From JABDGM01 sp963738665 (GTDB taxonomy: Bacteria; Planctomycetota; Planctomycetia; Pirellulales; Lacipirellulaceae), in contig CAVTXL010000002.1 in NCBI GenBank assembly GCA_963738665.1, positions 682,001 through 746,000 of the forward strand: a stretch of DNA of 64,000 nucleotides. Direction: 5' to 3'. Below the pieces are notes generated by a model. That model was not told the origin of the DNA and ran no database searches. It saw only the letters and a list, made by a program, of their open reading frames with translations. Positions 48,817-58,287 of the stretch are shown in pieces (the stretch's first letter is position 1; each line of letters opens with the position of its first letter). The position numbers and the translations under genes were made by a program.

Positions 48817-48861
48817 GGTTGAGGGACGTCCATTCAACACTCATTTCGGCCGGCCGTTCGA
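48817..48861. repeat. 45-bp direct repeat, left copy
   Basis: GGTTGAGGGACGTCCATTCA and the following 25 bases, ending CGGCCGGCCGTTCGA, match 53185-53229 at 37 of 45 positions in the same orientation. The copies bracket the IS66 remnant, aspartyl-protease gene, RHS fragment and small AT-rich gene. Confidence 0.6.
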
Positions 48862-49211
48862 TCGCAGCCGCCGCGGCGATCACTTATGCCCACAACCAGT
48901 GGCAGGCGCTCTGGGTGTACGCGACGCAAGGCTTCCGCGCCATCGACAACAACCTCTCGGAGCGGATGATCCGCCCCTGCGCGATCGGCCGCAAGAACTA
49001 CTTGTTCTTCGGCAGCGACGAAGGGGGCCGCGCGGCGGCCGTGCTCTACAGCCTGATGGCCAGCGCGAAAGTGAATCAGGTCGAGCCCTTCGCCTACGTC
49101 CGTGACCTGGTGGATACTTTCTCCAAGGAGTCGGCGCCCGACCTCACCCGGCTCTTGCCCAACCGCTGGCTCGCCACGCACCCCGAAACCCGCCGCAACT
49201 GGTCTCGCTGA
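48858..49211 (+). pseudogene. IS66 family transposase remnant
   Basis: A C-terminal fragment of an IS66 TnpC transposase of about 117 residues: ITYAHNQWQALWVYATQGF, the signature IDNNLSERMIRPCAIGRKNY, FFGSDEGGRAAAVLYSLMAS and the IS66-type tail LTRLLPNRWLATHPE. The N-terminal two-thirds, including the catalytic acidic residues, is missing, so it is inactive. The 5' end joins directly to the 45-bp repeat. No terminal inverted repeats were found. It marks past mobile-element activity at the island's left edge. Confidence 0.85.
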
Positions 49212-49434
49212 CCGGCCAGCAAAGCGGACGCCAGAGCTCTGCCGAGGGTGCCGTTCGTGGAACGGTTACGTCGTAGGTAGAGACCGTGTCGTGATCCAGC
49301 GCCGCCCCAAAAAATACCCGCTACTCAATCAACCACGACACGTCCTAACCCAACGGCTGGCCAAACAACGAGTTCCGGACAAATTTGATGCCATTCATCC
49401 CCGTCCCCTTTAGTTCGGCCTCGGCCAGCAGGAG

Positions 49435-51161
49435 TCACTCATCTTTCGGCCAGATGTCTTGAAGACTCGGCAAAGCTTGCTTCAATTCTGCACGGCCGGC
49501 GGGAGTGACTTTTGTGCCCATAATGCTCAACGAATTAAGGTCCCTCAGCCCACTAAGCTGCTTCAGACCATCGTCGGTTATTTGTGTATTGTTTAGGCCC
49601 AAGCGTTTCAGTTCCACAAGTCCACTAAGCTGCTTCAGACCAGCGTCGGTGACTTTCGTAGAATCGAGCATCAAAGTGTTCAATTGTACCAGCGGCTTGA
49701 TGTGCTCCAAGCCGGCATCTGTGACTCGTGTGTGGTCGATCAGCAGACTGCGCAATTCAGTAAGCCCTTCGATGTGCTTCAGGCCGGCATCTGTAACTTG
49801 GGTAAACCCGAGTAACAGCACCTTCAATTCTGTAAGTCCTGCAATGCTTTTCAGGGCCTCATCGCCGATAGGGACCTCGCTGAAATTCACCGCAAAGATA
49901 GGCTTGCCGGGCGCATCGTCATCGAAGGTAACTTTGCCGCCCAGTTTGCGGATCTCGGCAGTCATAGCTGCCTGTTCTGCAGTCAGTGGATGAGCGGAAG
50001 AGGGTTCGTGGATTGTTAGCTCCACTTCCCGCTCTTGATCGGCCCGGCGAAACAATAACTTCAGCTTCCCACTGGGATCGACCTTTTCGCCCAGCATCCA
50101 TTTGATTTCGGCCAAGGGTCGTCCAGCGACTGGTTCTCCGGCAACCAGTACAAGTTCGTCGTCGACAGAGATGCCTGCATCCTGCGCGGGGCTGTCCTTT
50201 TTAATCCAGTTAACGATCGTTTTTTCATTCTTTCTTAGCAGTCCGATGCCGGTGGATCGTACTTTGTCAGGTTTGTCGAACTCGGCTCCTATTGCCAGAT
50301 AGATACGGTCATGAGGAATGTCAATCGTCACGTGAAATAGGCGGAGATAATCCAGACCGATTCGGCTTTCGGCGATACCGTCGCGTACGGGTACATCATA
50401 CCTCTCGAAACGTCCAACTTTCATGTAAGCAACACTACCTCCACGCACCGAACGAGGCCCGGTGGCAATCACCGCCGGGATGTCTTCACCCGTGACGAGT
50501 CGTTTCTGATCCAAAAGTTTCGCGTACAGAGCGGAAGACAACAAAACCGTTCCGTCGTAACCCGTATCGACGATACATTGTTCATTGATGCCATCACCAA
50601 ATTCAACGAGAACTGTAGGGAGCATGGCTTCATTATACGCAAGCTTTAGCGGTTCACCCCAATCTGCCTTCGGCACATTGAAGGTGAGCAAATCAGGATG
50701 CGGTGTGCATCGAAATCCATTTGCACAATATATGATTGGAACAGAGGCAATCCGACGATGCCGTGGATGTCACGCCCACTCGCTTTGCGCATGCTCGACA
50801 AATCGTAACATAGTGCGAGCGCATCTTTGTTGAGCGAAATCGAGCCAATGTGCGCATCAGGCGCTTTAATTTTCTCTGCACGGCTGAGCGAGCCATCTGG
50901 TAATGATATGGGTGTATTACCAACCGACGCGCCCAGTGTTTGACGGAGAGTTGTATCGAAAATGTACCCGCCAGTTCCAGAATCGACCACACAGAGGTGC
51001 TCGCTCGTGCCGATTGTAACCGGAACATAAATCCATTCCGGGTAGATCGTAATCGGGAACTCAGCGGAAACCCCGGCTGGTGCCGATGGCGCACCACATC
51101 CCAGGAGTGTGGGAAAAAGCAAAATACCCAGCAACAATATTTTCAATGCATGGCCGCGCAC
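49435..51161 (-). CDS. lipoprotein with tandem aspartyl-protease domains, PDZ and LRRs (frameshifted)
   Basis: GTG 51161, 5 nt after AAAGGA, opens a lipoprotein signal (ALKILLLGILLFPTLLGCG). Domain one carries the retropepsin-like motif LCVVDSGTGGYIF. After a frame change near 50690 comes a second domain with CIVDTGYDGTVLLSSALY. A PDZ domain follows (IVNWIKKDSPAQDAGISVDD), then about five LRRs of 24 residues (for example LKSIAGLTELKVLLL, TQVTDAGLKHIEGL) to LPSLQDIWPKDE. About 575 residues if rejoined. Two DTG-type half sites in one chain could form an intramolecular dimer like eukaryotic pepsins. The LRRs likely recognise a protein target. The domain order is unusual. Confidence 0.68.
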
Positions 51162-51211
51162 GAAAATCCTTTGAGGAATACTACAAGAGCACTTTGATGC
51201 GATAGACCTTG

Positions 51212-52579
51212 TCACGGACAATGGTCCTTTTGATGTTCATTAATAATATTCGATATCTCCTGCCATTCATCATACGCTTTCTGTATTTCTCTGTCCGTGG
51301 CATGCCCGTTTCCTTCTCCACGTCCAGGTAGTGCCTGTTTCGCCTTTGCTCCTGCTGCGACGTCATACAGGCCCTGTTCGGCCTCTAACGCTTCACAGAA
51401 TGGTCCAAGAGGAGCCGGCGTCTTCAAGGCGTCCATAGTACCATCAATACGGTGTGGCAACATGGCCTCACCCCATTCTTTGGCAGGCGCTTCCGGTCCT
51501 CTGAACCAACCAAACCAACGCCACAGCCCGCTTGGGTCCACATACATCGTCGGCGCGTTGCCCATCGGCCGGTACAAATTCGACGGATCGCCCGCAAAGC
51601 CGATCGGGTCCTCGCTCAGCCAGCGGCCGATGCTTGGATCGTACCACCGGTTGAGGTTGTTTTGCAAACCGGTGGCCGCGTCGAACCAGCGGCCGGTGAA
51701 GGCGAACGCCTCGTCGATATAGCCGGTGCCGCTCGAGACGGGATCGCCGCCGGCATCGTAGTGGTCTTCGTCGGTGACCTTCCCAAACGCATCAAACGCC
51801 CGGTGCAGCCGCAGCGTGCCGTTGTTATCGACCATGTCCCGCACGCTGCCCAGGTTGTCGGTGAGGGCCCACAGCACCTCGCCGTCGGCGTCGCTGTCGC
51901 TCCAGTCCACCTGCTCATCGGCCAAGAGCTGATCCACCGCCGGCCCCCACAGGTAGCGGTGGCTGAGGTCGCCGGCGCCGACGTTGTTAAAATCGTCCCG
52001 GTCGAACTGCAGCGCGACCTGCCCCTGGTCGAGCACGAAAAACGTGTCGCTAAACGTGCTGCCCACGAAGGACGCCCGCCGCACGAGCTGGTTGAACGGG
52101 TCGTAAATGTAGATCACGGCCTGCGTCGAGCTGCTGCCGTAGGTGGCGTAGTCGGTCGCCGACAACAGCCGGTTGCGATAGTCCCACGTGTAATCGGTGA
52201 CGTCGGTGTCGCCCGAACTGAGCGTCCAGCTCGTGTCGTTATCCTTGTAGCGGTGGATGAGGTTCCCCTCGGCGTCATATTCGTACGTGAACGTACCGTC
52301 GAAGGCGAGGCGGTTGTTCGCGCCGATGGTGAGCGACGTGCCACCGTTCACGTCGCGGTTGCCGTTGTCGTCATATTCGTAAGCTTCATCGTTGCTGCTG
52401 CCGGACCGATCGGCCCCCGTGACTTGTCCGCTGTCGTCGTACCCAAAGCTGGCGTCTTCGCTGTTGTACGCGCTGGGCAGGAAGTCGACGTCTGTGAGCC
52501 GATTGGCGTCGTCCCACGTGTAGCCGTAGCCGGCGATCGTTAAGGCGATACCATCATCGGCGAATTGACTCCCGTCCCC
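51212..52579 (-). pseudogene. RHS repeat protein, 3' fragment with variable tip
   Basis: A frame of about 455 residues carries RHS/YD repeats (YEYDAEGNLIHRYKDND, DDANRLTDVDFL) and the conserved core end GRWLSEDPIGFAGDPSNLY followed by PMGNAPTMYVDPSG. The tip after DPSG (about 95 residues, with GWFRGPEAPAKEWGEAMLP and a C-terminal AYDEWQEISNIINEHQKD) is unrelated to the core, as in polymorphic toxins. There is no start codon or export sequence: a TAA lies just upstream at 52580-52582, so the 5' part of a large RHS gene is lost. The fragment lies between two membrane-protein genes. Confidence 0.8.
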
Positions 52580-52604
52580 TTAAATTCTCCCGCCTTTCCC
52601 AATA

Positions 52605-53054
52605 TCAGTGATGTCCACTTTTCTTGTCCACTTTTATGTAGTCGGGCCAGCTGTCGGCATCAGGTCCAATCAGAATGGAACCTCGCCAATATCTAGTACC
52701 GTAAATTGCCCGACCCGGCGTCTGTTTTGAGTAATTCGGGTAAAGTTTGTCCGGCCACTCTAGGACGCGAATGCTATTGTCCAGAACCACCTCATTGTTC
52801 AATTCGTTGGCAACTATGAATGGAAATACCCAGGTACCATTTGAAACAAATAGTTCGTTGGTTACTTTAATTAATATAGATTGCGAAAATGTACCATTCG
52901 CATAAAGAATCAAATCTTCGTGGACAAGGTCACAATCAAGCGTATATTTCCCAACTAACTCAGACGCTGAAACCGGGGCTTTCGGTTTACGGAAATAAAA
53001 TGCACCAAGCACGAGAAGAATTAACGCTATGAAAATAGTCAGCTTAATTTTCAT
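52605..53054 (-). CDS. small membrane-anchored protein, RHS-associated
   Basis: A 149-residue protein with an N-terminal membrane anchor (KLTIFIALILLVLGAFYF) and an exported beta-rich domain (DLVHEDLILYANGTFSQSIL, GTWVFPFIVANELNNEVV). It is markedly AT-richer than most of the window, which suggests horizontal origin. It lies 25 nt upstream of the RHS fragment's open frame on the same strand. Small genes next to RHS toxin tips are often immunity genes, though these usually follow the toxin, so that role is a weak inference here. No family is recognised. Confidence 0.6.
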   Translation of the reverse strand: MKIKLTIFIALILLVLGAFYFRKPKAPVSASELVGKYTLDCDLVHEDLILYANGTFSQSILIKVTNELFVSNGTWVFPFIVANELNNEVVLDNSIRVLEWPDKLYPNYSKQTPGRAIYGTRYWRGSILIGPDADSWPDYIKVDKKSGHH

Positions 53055-53787
53055 TGACGAAACTGCCTTAAAGCTTTATCGCTGCAATCGCAGACGGTTT
53101 TTGTCGATGGGCTCCGTCCACTGGAATGTTTGCTTAATCGTTCGGCATGGACCAGCGCTGCTCGATTTATTCGGAAGAACGGGTGGCTGAGGGACATCCA
53201 CACAACACCCGCTTCGGCCGGCCGCTCGAGACCAGAGCGTGGGGCTAGTCCCCAGCCTGACAAATCCAGTGGCCGAATTCAAGCAAACTTAGCGGCAGCA
53301 CAGTTTCCCCAATTCGCCCGCGATCGCGCTCGCTTTCTCTTAACACCCCGCCGCAACCAACGTCCTTTTGCTCCTTCTTCCCGCTCCCCGCTTCCCTGAC
53401 TCCTGACTCCTGACTCTTGACCATTCCCACCCTGGCCGAAAACGCCACTATACAAACGAACAACAACCTGCTAACCTCACGAGTGCCCGTCGCTCTTTGA
53501 CAACCGATCTGAATGCTTCCGTCGCAAAACCCGCGGCCAGCGCTCGCGACCCGCGCCCACAGCAACACGCAGCCAGCTATCGATTTTACCCCCCGGAAGG
53601 GTGAAGGTGTCCAAAACTCAATGGGAGAGTTTTGGCCACCTTCGCTGAAAACCCGATGGATCCCAGAGCCGTCGGCTCGCAGACCGGCCGTGGCAGGGAC
53701 TGTCCCAATTTTGCGCAGGCCGCCGAAGCAAAATGGGACTGTCCCCTTCTCCGGGACGGTTTTGAATCTGCTTCTAGAGAAATGACG
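53055..53787. other. 733-bp repeat-rich gap
   Basis: No supported gene. It contains the right 45-bp direct repeat (53185-53229), a TGACTCC tandem repeat around 53397-53418 (CTGACTCCTGACTCCTGACT), and a GGGACTGTCCC-type palindrome family near 53698 and 53740. It separates the accessory island from the prolyl oligopeptidase gene. Confidence 0.55.
53185..53229. repeat. 45-bp direct repeat, right copy
   Basis: GGCTGAGGGACATCCACACA and the following 25 bases match 48817-48861 at 37 of 45 positions in the same orientation. Spacing of the copies is about 4.4 kb. No coding role was found. Confidence 0.6.
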
Positions 53788-55953
53788 CTACTTCGGCACC
53801 GCCACGCCCAACTGATTGAACAAGAACGCATATTCATCGACTGTCTGCGCAATCCGCTCGTCCAGCGGCGTGTCGCCGCCGTGGCCGCCGGCGGAGGTCC
53901 GCAGCAGGATTGGCGCATTGCAGCTCGTGGCCGCCTGCAGTCGGGCGATCATCTTCCGCGATTGCATCGGTTCGACGCGGGGGTCGTTCGCGCCGGTCAT
54001 CATCAGGATCGCCGGGTAGCAAGTTCCCATTTTCACGTGATGGTAGGGCGAATAGGCATACATTGCCTGGAACTGCTCAGCGTCTTTCACCGTGCCGAAT
54101 TCGGTGATGTTGAACTCGCCGTTGGGCGAAAGCTCGGTCCGTAGCGAATCGTAGATGCCGACGTAAGAGACAACCGCCTTGACCAGCTCCGGATGCTGCG
54201 TGCAGGTGGCGCCCATGAGGAGGCCGCCGTTGCTGCCGCCGACGATGGCGAGGCGGTCGTGGTTGGTGTACTTGCGCTCGAGCATGTGCTGGCAGGCAGC
54301 GAAGAAATCGTCGAACACGTTCTGCTTGTGCGTGAGATTGCCGGCCAGGTGCCAGGCCTCGCCGAATTCGCCGCCGCCGCGGAGATTCGCCTCAGCGATT
54401 GCAAAGCCGGCGTCCATCAGCACGCGGTCGACCGCGCTGAAGCTGGGCGTGATGTTGACGCCATAGCCGCCGTAGCCGGTGACGATGCACGGGTTCGTGC
54501 TGTCCAGCTTGGTGCCCTTGCGAACGATGATGTTCACCGGCACGCGGGTGCCGTCTTGCGAGACGGCAAACTCGCGGACGACTTCGCAGTCGGCGTAGCT
54601 GACGGGCGACTTCGTCGCCAGGGCCGTCTTCGTCGTTTGGCCGCTGGCGGCGTGGAAGACGTACTTGGCGTCGGGCTGGAGGTACGACGAATTGCCGAAT
54701 AGGAGGTTGTCACCGGTGAGCGGCTCCAGGTCGTAAACGCTGCTAAGTGGAAGCTGCTCGGGCTTGGCAAGCGGCTTGCCGGCGTGATCGAACGCACGGA
54801 GCTCGGAGGGGCCGCCGAGCTGGTAAATGACGTACAGCCGCTCGGGCGTAACGACGCTGGAGTGATCTTCCATGAAACTGGTGACGATCGCATCGTCGCC
54901 TTCGGGCACGATTGTGGTCGGCGCCTTCTGGCCGAAGTCGGCAATTGCAACGTGCTCAATCTTGCCGCGCGGGGCGTCGTGGCGCGAGATCAGGTAGAAG
55001 TCGTTTTGTTTGCCGAACTCGATTTGAATGATTCGCTCGTCGAACTTCGTCAACTGTTTCCAAGTGCCGCTGGGGTCGCGCAGGAAGTGGGCGAACTCGC
55101 CGCCGTCGCCGTTTTGAACCGTGGCCAGCACGCGGCCGGTGGGCTTGTCGACGTCGAGCTGGATCTCGGCGATCCGCGGCAGATCGCGGCCCATTTCGTA
55201 GCGGTCGTTGTTGGCCGGCGTGCCCAGGACGTGGTAATACACCTGTTGGTAAAATCCCAGATCGGCCTCGGGCTTTTCGCCCGGCCAGGGATGGCGTGTG
55301 TAGTAGAAACCTTTGCCCTCGGGCGTCCAAGCAAGGCTGCCGCCGGCGGTGCCGGAATTGGTGTGAGGCACGACTTCAAACACCTCGCGGCCGGTCTCTG
55401 TGTCGAAGATGTGCGTATCGCCCGCTTCGGTGCCGCCGACCGACATCGACACGGCCACGAACTTGCCGTCGGGCGACGCATGATACCAATCGATGGCCGT
55501 TGCGCCGGCCGGGTCGATTGTGTTCGGGTCGACAATCACGCGGCCATTATCGACGTCATCGAGCGACGACAGGACGATGATCATCGGCTGCTGTTTCGGC
55601 GGCTGGCTCTTCATGGCAAAGTAGTGGCCGCCGCGGAACTGGACGTTCCAATAGCTGGGCGACCGCTGCGACATGATCTCGGTGACGCGCTTCCGCAGCA
55701 CGTCGACGCCGGGCAGCTTGTCGAGATAGCTGCGGGCGTACTCGTTTTGCCCGCTGCTCCAATCTTTGACCGACTCCGAGTTATCGTCTTCCAGCCAGCG
55801 ATAGGGGTCGGTCACCGCGACGCCGTGATAGTTATCAACCACGGGCTGCTGCGGAGTAGCCGGCGGCTGGGCGAGTGCGCTCGTAAGCGGCGAGGTGAAC
55901 ATGGCGAGCATTGCGCCAGCGACAAATGGCAGACGTCGGCCTGTGGACTGCAT
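53788..55953 (-). CDS. prolyl oligopeptidase family serine peptidase (S9A)
   Basis: A 721-residue exported peptidase that cleaves short peptides after proline. A signal peptide ends near LTSALAQPPA. The seven-bladed beta-propeller (about 75-430) precedes the alpha/beta-hydrolase domain with nucleophile Ser574 in VGGSNGGLL, Asp657 in TGANDPRVEP and His691 in TSAGGHGGDTP. Length and domain order match S9A prolyl endopeptidases. DPYRWLEDDNSE near residue 48 is the typical N-terminal segment. The signal suggests a periplasmic location. It is a single gene, isolated by repeat-rich spacers on both sides. Confidence 0.95.
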   Translation of the reverse strand: MQSTGRRLPFVAGAMLAMFTSPLTSALAQPPATPQQPVVDNYHGVAVTDPYRWLEDDNSESVKDWSSGQNEYARSYLDKLPGVDVLRKRVTEIMSQRSPSYWNVQFRGGHYFAMKSQPPKQQPMIIVLSSLDDVDNGRVIVDPNTIDPAGATAIDWYHASPDGKFVAVSMSVGGTEAGDTHIFDTETGREVFEVVPHTNSGTAGGSLAWTPEGKGFYYTRHPWPGEKPEADLGFYQQVYYHVLGTPANNDRYEMGRDLPRIAEIQLDVDKPTGRVLATVQNGDGGEFAHFLRDPSGTWKQLTKFDERIIQIEFGKQNDFYLISRHDAPRGKIEHVAIADFGQKAPTTIVPEGDDAIVTSFMEDHSSVVTPERLYVIYQLGGPSELRAFDHAGKPLAKPEQLPLSSVYDLEPLTGDNLLFGNSSYLQPDAKYVFHAASGQTTKTALATKSPVSYADCEVVREFAVSQDGTRVPVNIIVRKGTKLDSTNPCIVTGYGGYGVNITPSFSAVDRVLMDAGFAIAEANLRGGGEFGEAWHLAGNLTHKQNVFDDFFAACQHMLERKYTNHDRLAIVGGSNGGLLMGATCTQHPELVKAVVSYVGIYDSLRTELSPNGEFNITEFGTVKDAEQFQAMYAYSPYHHVKMGTCYPAILMMTGANDPRVEPMQSRKMIARLQAATSCNAPILLRTSAGGHGGDTPLDERIAQTVDEYAFLFNQLGVAVPK

Positions 55954-56016
55954 TGGTCGGACTCCGGGTGTGGCGACTCAATTGTACGAAGCGGCGCAAG
56001 GAACGGGAGGGGCCGT

Positions 56017-56131
56017 CGTAGAAGACACGCTCCGCATGCCGTAGCAGCCCAGGCAAACGGCTTTCCGTACGATGGCCATTGGAACGCGGCATTCTGGCGC
56101 TGCTGCGGCACGCGCGGAGCGTGCGGCCTGC
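56017..56131. repeat. inverted-repeat element (ACACGCTCCGC family)
   Basis: GTAGAAGACACGCTCCGCAT near 56018 and GGCACGCGCGGAGCGTGCGG near 56107 are inverse-matching arms flanking about 70 bp. The arms resemble those of the element at 20839-21045. It lies between the divergent prolyl oligopeptidase and cysK genes. Confidence 0.5.
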
Positions 56132-56282
56132 GCGATCTTGCCTCGACCCGAAAAATGTAGATAATCCAGGGCAGTTGAGGGGTAAATCCAGGTTTGCGGA
56201 GCGGGTCGATTCGGCGGCTGTTCGTGGTCCGCCCCAGGCGATTCGGCAGACCGTAAACCGCTTTTGGGAAACGAGCAATCTT

Positions 56283-57230
56283 ATGCCACGCAACAAAACG
56301 TACGACAACGTCGCCCAGGCGATCGGCGAGACGCCGATGATTCGCCTGAATCGCGTAATTCCGCCCGGCGGCGCCACCGTGTTTGCCAAGTGCGAGTTTT
56401 TCCAGCCGCTCAACAGTGTGAAAGACCGTATCGGCGCCGCGATGATTGAAGCGGGCGAGCGGGACGGCAACGTCAAGAAAGACACCGTGATCGTCGAGCC
56501 GACGAGTGGCAACACAGGCATTGCGCTGGCCTTCGTGTGCGCGGCGAAGGGCTACAAGTTGATTCTCACCATGCCCGAATCGATGTCGGTCGAACGCCGG
56601 GCGCTGCTCCGATTCATGGGGGCCGAGCTCGTGTTGACGCCGGCCAGCGAAGGCATGAAAGGCGCGATTGCCAAGGCGACGGAGTTGGTCGAAAAGACGC
56701 CCAACGCCTGGATGCCGCAGCAGTTCGACAACCCGGCCAATCCGGCCATTCACGAGAAAACGACCGGCCCCGAGATTTGGGAAGACTCGGGCCACAAGAT
56801 CGACGCAATCGTGGCCGGCGTCGGCACCGGCGGCACGATCACCGGCGTCGGCCGCTACATCAAGGCGGCCGGGCGGAACCCAAGCTTCAAGTGCATCGCC
56901 GTCGAGCCGGCCGATTCGGCCGTGATTTCGGGCGGCAAACCGGGGCCGCACAAGATTCAGGGCATTGGGGCCGGGTTCATTCCGAAGAATCTCGACACGT
57001 CACTGGTGGACGACGTTGTCACTGTGACGAATGAAGAGGCGTTCGCCTGGTCGCGGCGCCTGGCCAAGGAGGAAGGCATCGTCGGCGGCATCTCGAGCGG
57101 CGCGAATGTGTGCGCGGCGGCGAAGGTGGCGGCGCGGCCCGATTGGAAGGGCAAACGGATCTGCGTGATTATTCCGAGCCTCGGTGAGCGGTATTTGTCT
57201 ACGCCGTTGTTTGAGGGGCTGACGGGCTAG
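56283..57230 (+). CDS. cysK: cysteine synthase A (O-acetylserine sulfhydrylase)
   Basis: A 315-residue PLP enzyme making cysteine from O-acetylserine and sulfide. Motifs are ETPMIRLNRV, the PLP Lys47 segment FQPLNSVKDRIG, the substrate loop EPTSGNTGIALAF, the phosphate-binding GVGTGGTITGVGRY, and GGISSGANVCAA near the C-terminus. Length matches CysK rather than the longer cystathionine beta-synthase. ATG 56283 was chosen because the 68-residue upstream extension has no homology. It sits downstream of a dispersed repeat and upstream of an LRR gene. There is no frameshift. Confidence 0.94.
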   Translation: MPRNKTYDNVAQAIGETPMIRLNRVIPPGGATVFAKCEFFQPLNSVKDRIGAAMIEAGERDGNVKKDTVIVEPTSGNTGIALAFVCAAKGYKLILTMPESMSVERRALLRFMGAELVLTPASEGMKGAIAKATELVEKTPNAWMPQQFDNPANPAIHEKTTGPEIWEDSGHKIDAIVAGVGTGGTITGVGRYIKAAGRNPSFKCIAVEPADSAVISGGKPGPHKIQGIGAGFIPKNLDTSLVDDVVTVTNEEAFAWSRRLAKEEGIVGGISSGANVCAAAKVAARPDWKGKRICVIIPSLGERYLSTPLFEGLTG

Positions 57231-57336
57231 TAAGCTGAGTCGCCAGCGGAACGCGAGGCGTTTTCGTGCATCACCGCGATTCGCGACGCCTAGGAATCGC
57301 GACCAGTGTCTAGCATCATGCCAGGATGGTGAAGCG

Positions 57337-58122
57337 ATGCCGCGGCCTCGCGTTTCATTGCGCCTTTGTCTGCTGCTAGTGCTATTGTGCGCGGCGGTGT
57401 TGGGCTTCGTCCGCATTGCGTTTGTCGAGCCGTTTCGGCAGGAAGGCGCGCTCGCTGAGCGGATTAGGGCGCTGCAGGGCGACGTCACCTGCGTGCCGCG
57501 CAGCCCGGCCTGGTTTTGGCCACTGTATGGCGAGCTGGCTACGCAGCAGATCAACTCGATTGAATGCTACGCCGCTGGCGATCTCACCGAGTCCGATCTG
57601 GCCGAACTCGGCCGCCTGGAACAGCTCGAAGGACTGCTGTTGGCCGGCGCTCCGATTTCCGACCGCTTCGTTGGCCAACTGGGTGAACTCAAGCGGCTTA
57701 AATCGCTCGAGCTCCGCCAGTGCGCGATCACGAAGCCGCCGCCGCTCGAGCAAATGTCGCAGCTTGTTTCGCTCGACCTGTCGCAAACCAAGGTTGCCTC
57801 GTTGGATGTATCCGGCCTCGATCGGCTCGAGTATCTGAACTTGGCCGACACCCAAATTACAGATGACGTGGTGGCAAGGCTGGCGCCGCTGCCGCGGCTG
57901 AAGACGCTCGACCTGTCCGGTTCGCCAAGGTGGCGTGCCGTTTCGGACAAGGGTGTGCTGCAAATATCGCGAGAGAAATATCCTAAACTGACGCGCATCT
58001 ATCTTTACTTCACCGGCGTGACCGAGGCCGGTCTTCGGCATCTTAAAGCCGAGTTTCCGCAGGCGGGCATTTACGTCCGGTCGAGCACCGGTGCGGTGCC
58101 GCCAGCAGCCGCGTCGCGGTAG
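57337..58122 (+). CDS. membrane-anchored LRR protein
   Basis: A 261-residue protein with an N-terminal TM or signal segment (VSLRLCLLLVLLCAAVLGFV), a short linker, then leucine-rich repeats from about residue 85 (LEQLEGLLLAG, LKRLKSLELRQCAIT, LVSLDLSQTKV, LEYLNLADTQITDDVVARL, LPRLKTLDLSG) and an end similar to FTGVTEAGLRHLKAEFP. The TDxxL/TEAGLRHL motif is the usual planctomycete LRR type. It is probably exported and anchored in the inner membrane, and binds other proteins; no partner is evident. It follows cysK on the same strand. Confidence 0.78.
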   Translation: MPRPRVSLRLCLLLVLLCAAVLGFVRIAFVEPFRQEGALAERIRALQGDVTCVPRSPAWFWPLYGELATQQINSIECYAAGDLTESDLAELGRLEQLEGLLLAGAPISDRFVGQLGELKRLKSLELRQCAITKPPPLEQMSQLVSLDLSQTKVASLDVSGLDRLEYLNLADTQITDDVVARLAPLPRLKTLDLSGSPRWRAVSDKGVLQISREKYPKLTRIYLYFTGVTEAGLRHLKAEFPQAGIYVRSSTGAVPPAAASR

Positions 58123-58287
58123 GCCGGCGCGCGCAAAACTGGGTACAGCAGGGCTGAAAGCCGCCAAAATGGCCGAATTCCGGCGGTCTCCCGCCATTGG
58201 TTCCCGGCACACATTTCGCTACACTTCCGGGAAAGCAGTGCCTGTGCTTGCACCTCCTAGGGATGGGGCCGACCTCGAGATCGCGAC

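Noticed and set aside
51452..52543. Plus-strand frame of 363 residues opposite the RHS fragment
   Set aside because: The minus strand has YD repeats and the DPIGFAGDPSNLY core; the plus-strand frame is Val/Ala/Arg-rich shadow sequence.
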